Below, in pieces: positions 63,454 to 64,000 of a DNA stretch of 64,000 bases. The stretch lies in contig JAFMCB010000002.1 in assembly GCA_017858095.1 (NCBI GenBank), forward strand, positions 1-64,000, read 5' to 3'. Position numbers and translations under genes: made by a program. Every line of letters starts with the position of its first letter. The first letter of the stretch is position 1. The notes under the pieces were generated by a model. It saw nothing but the letters and a program-made list of their open reading frames with translations. It did no database searches and had not been told where the DNA came from. The DNA comes from Methylophilaceae bacterium. GTDB taxonomy: Bacteria; Pseudomonadota; Gammaproteobacteria; Burkholderiales; Methylophilaceae.

Positions 63454-64000
63454 AACGCGGGTAATTTAAAGGTAACTTTTTCCTCCACCCCGTCTAATTC
63501 AACAAGATTGACTTCTGTGTATTGTTTTATTTTTTTGATCAGTTGTTGTACTAAAACCTCAGGTGCAGAGGCGCCGGCAGAAATACCAACCTTTTTTTTA
63601 TTTTGAAGACATGCCGGGTCAAACATATCCATATTATCGATTAGAAAAGACTTCACATTATTTTCTTTTGCAATATCAACCAAGCGATTTGAATTAGAAC
63701 TATTTGCTGATCCAACAATAATAATTAAGTCATGATCAGCCAACATCTTCTTAATCACATCTTGCCTGTTTTGTGTGGCATAACAAATATCAGATGTTTT
63801 TGGGCCAATGATACGTGGGTATTTTTTTTTAAGTGCCTTGATTATTTTATCTGTGTCATCTAATGACAATGTTGTTTGACTGACGTAACTTATGTTTTTA
63901 TCTGCATGGATATTAAGTTGCTCTACATCATTAAGATCTTGTACGAGCGAAATGGATGCATTGGGTGAATTTTGATCAATTTGACCCATGGTCCCCTCAA
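63450..64000 (-). CDS. ispH: 4-hydroxy-3-methylbut-2-enyl diphosphate reductase, truncated by window edge
   Basis: EGTMGQ; DICYATQNRQ; GSANSSNSNRL; GISAGASAPEVLV; frame open to position 64000. Confidence 0.93.
   Translation of the reverse strand, partial: EGTMGQIDQNSPNASISLVQDLNDVEQLNIHADKNISYVSQTTLSLDDTDKIIKALKKKYPRIIGPKTSDICYATQNRQDVIKKMLADHDLIIIVGSANSSNSNRLVDIAKENNVKSFLIDNMDMFDPACLQNKKKVGISAGASAPEVLVQQLIKKIKQYTEVNLVELDGVEEKVTFKLPAF

Overview
The window is a low-GC proteobacterial chromosome segment, probably gammaproteobacterial. Most of it is housekeeping and metabolism: thiD/thiE/thiC/thiS/thiG, hemL, hemE, gltBD, priA, argS, metH, mpl, nadA, ispH (cut by the right edge), mutY, uppP, waaA, tolC, split class II RNR nrdJab, and torF-like porin/glnK/amtB. 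There is one tRNA-Gly(CCC), one TPP riboswitch, and no CRISPR array, prophage or transposase. The most unusual locus is at the left end. It encodes an ECF-type sigma factor, a one-TM protein with a Sel1 tail (putative anti-sigma), a secreted Sel1-repeat protein and a 47-aa TM protein. Reading the DNA by eye gives four copies of a two-block promoter motif, CCT(G/T)AC-N16-CGTCT(A/G), all with exactly 16 bp spacing. One precedes the sigma gene. One is its mirror image sharing the same -35 palindrome and fires into a ~62-nt CCUCCU-loop hairpin plus terminator (candidate sRNA). One precedes the secreted Sel1 gene. One lies 22 kb away, upstream of an uncharacterised 85-aa protein. The same 11-nt loop (UUCCUCCUGUU) recurs in a hairpin at the amtB stop codon just before its terminator. 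Other non-ORF signals: an orphan 23-aa pqqA missed by the ORF track, a sigma-54 promoter before torF-glnK-amtB, tandem NrdR-like boxes before nrdJab, and a Fur-like box at the left edge. Everything here was read by eye; no searches or folding programs were run.
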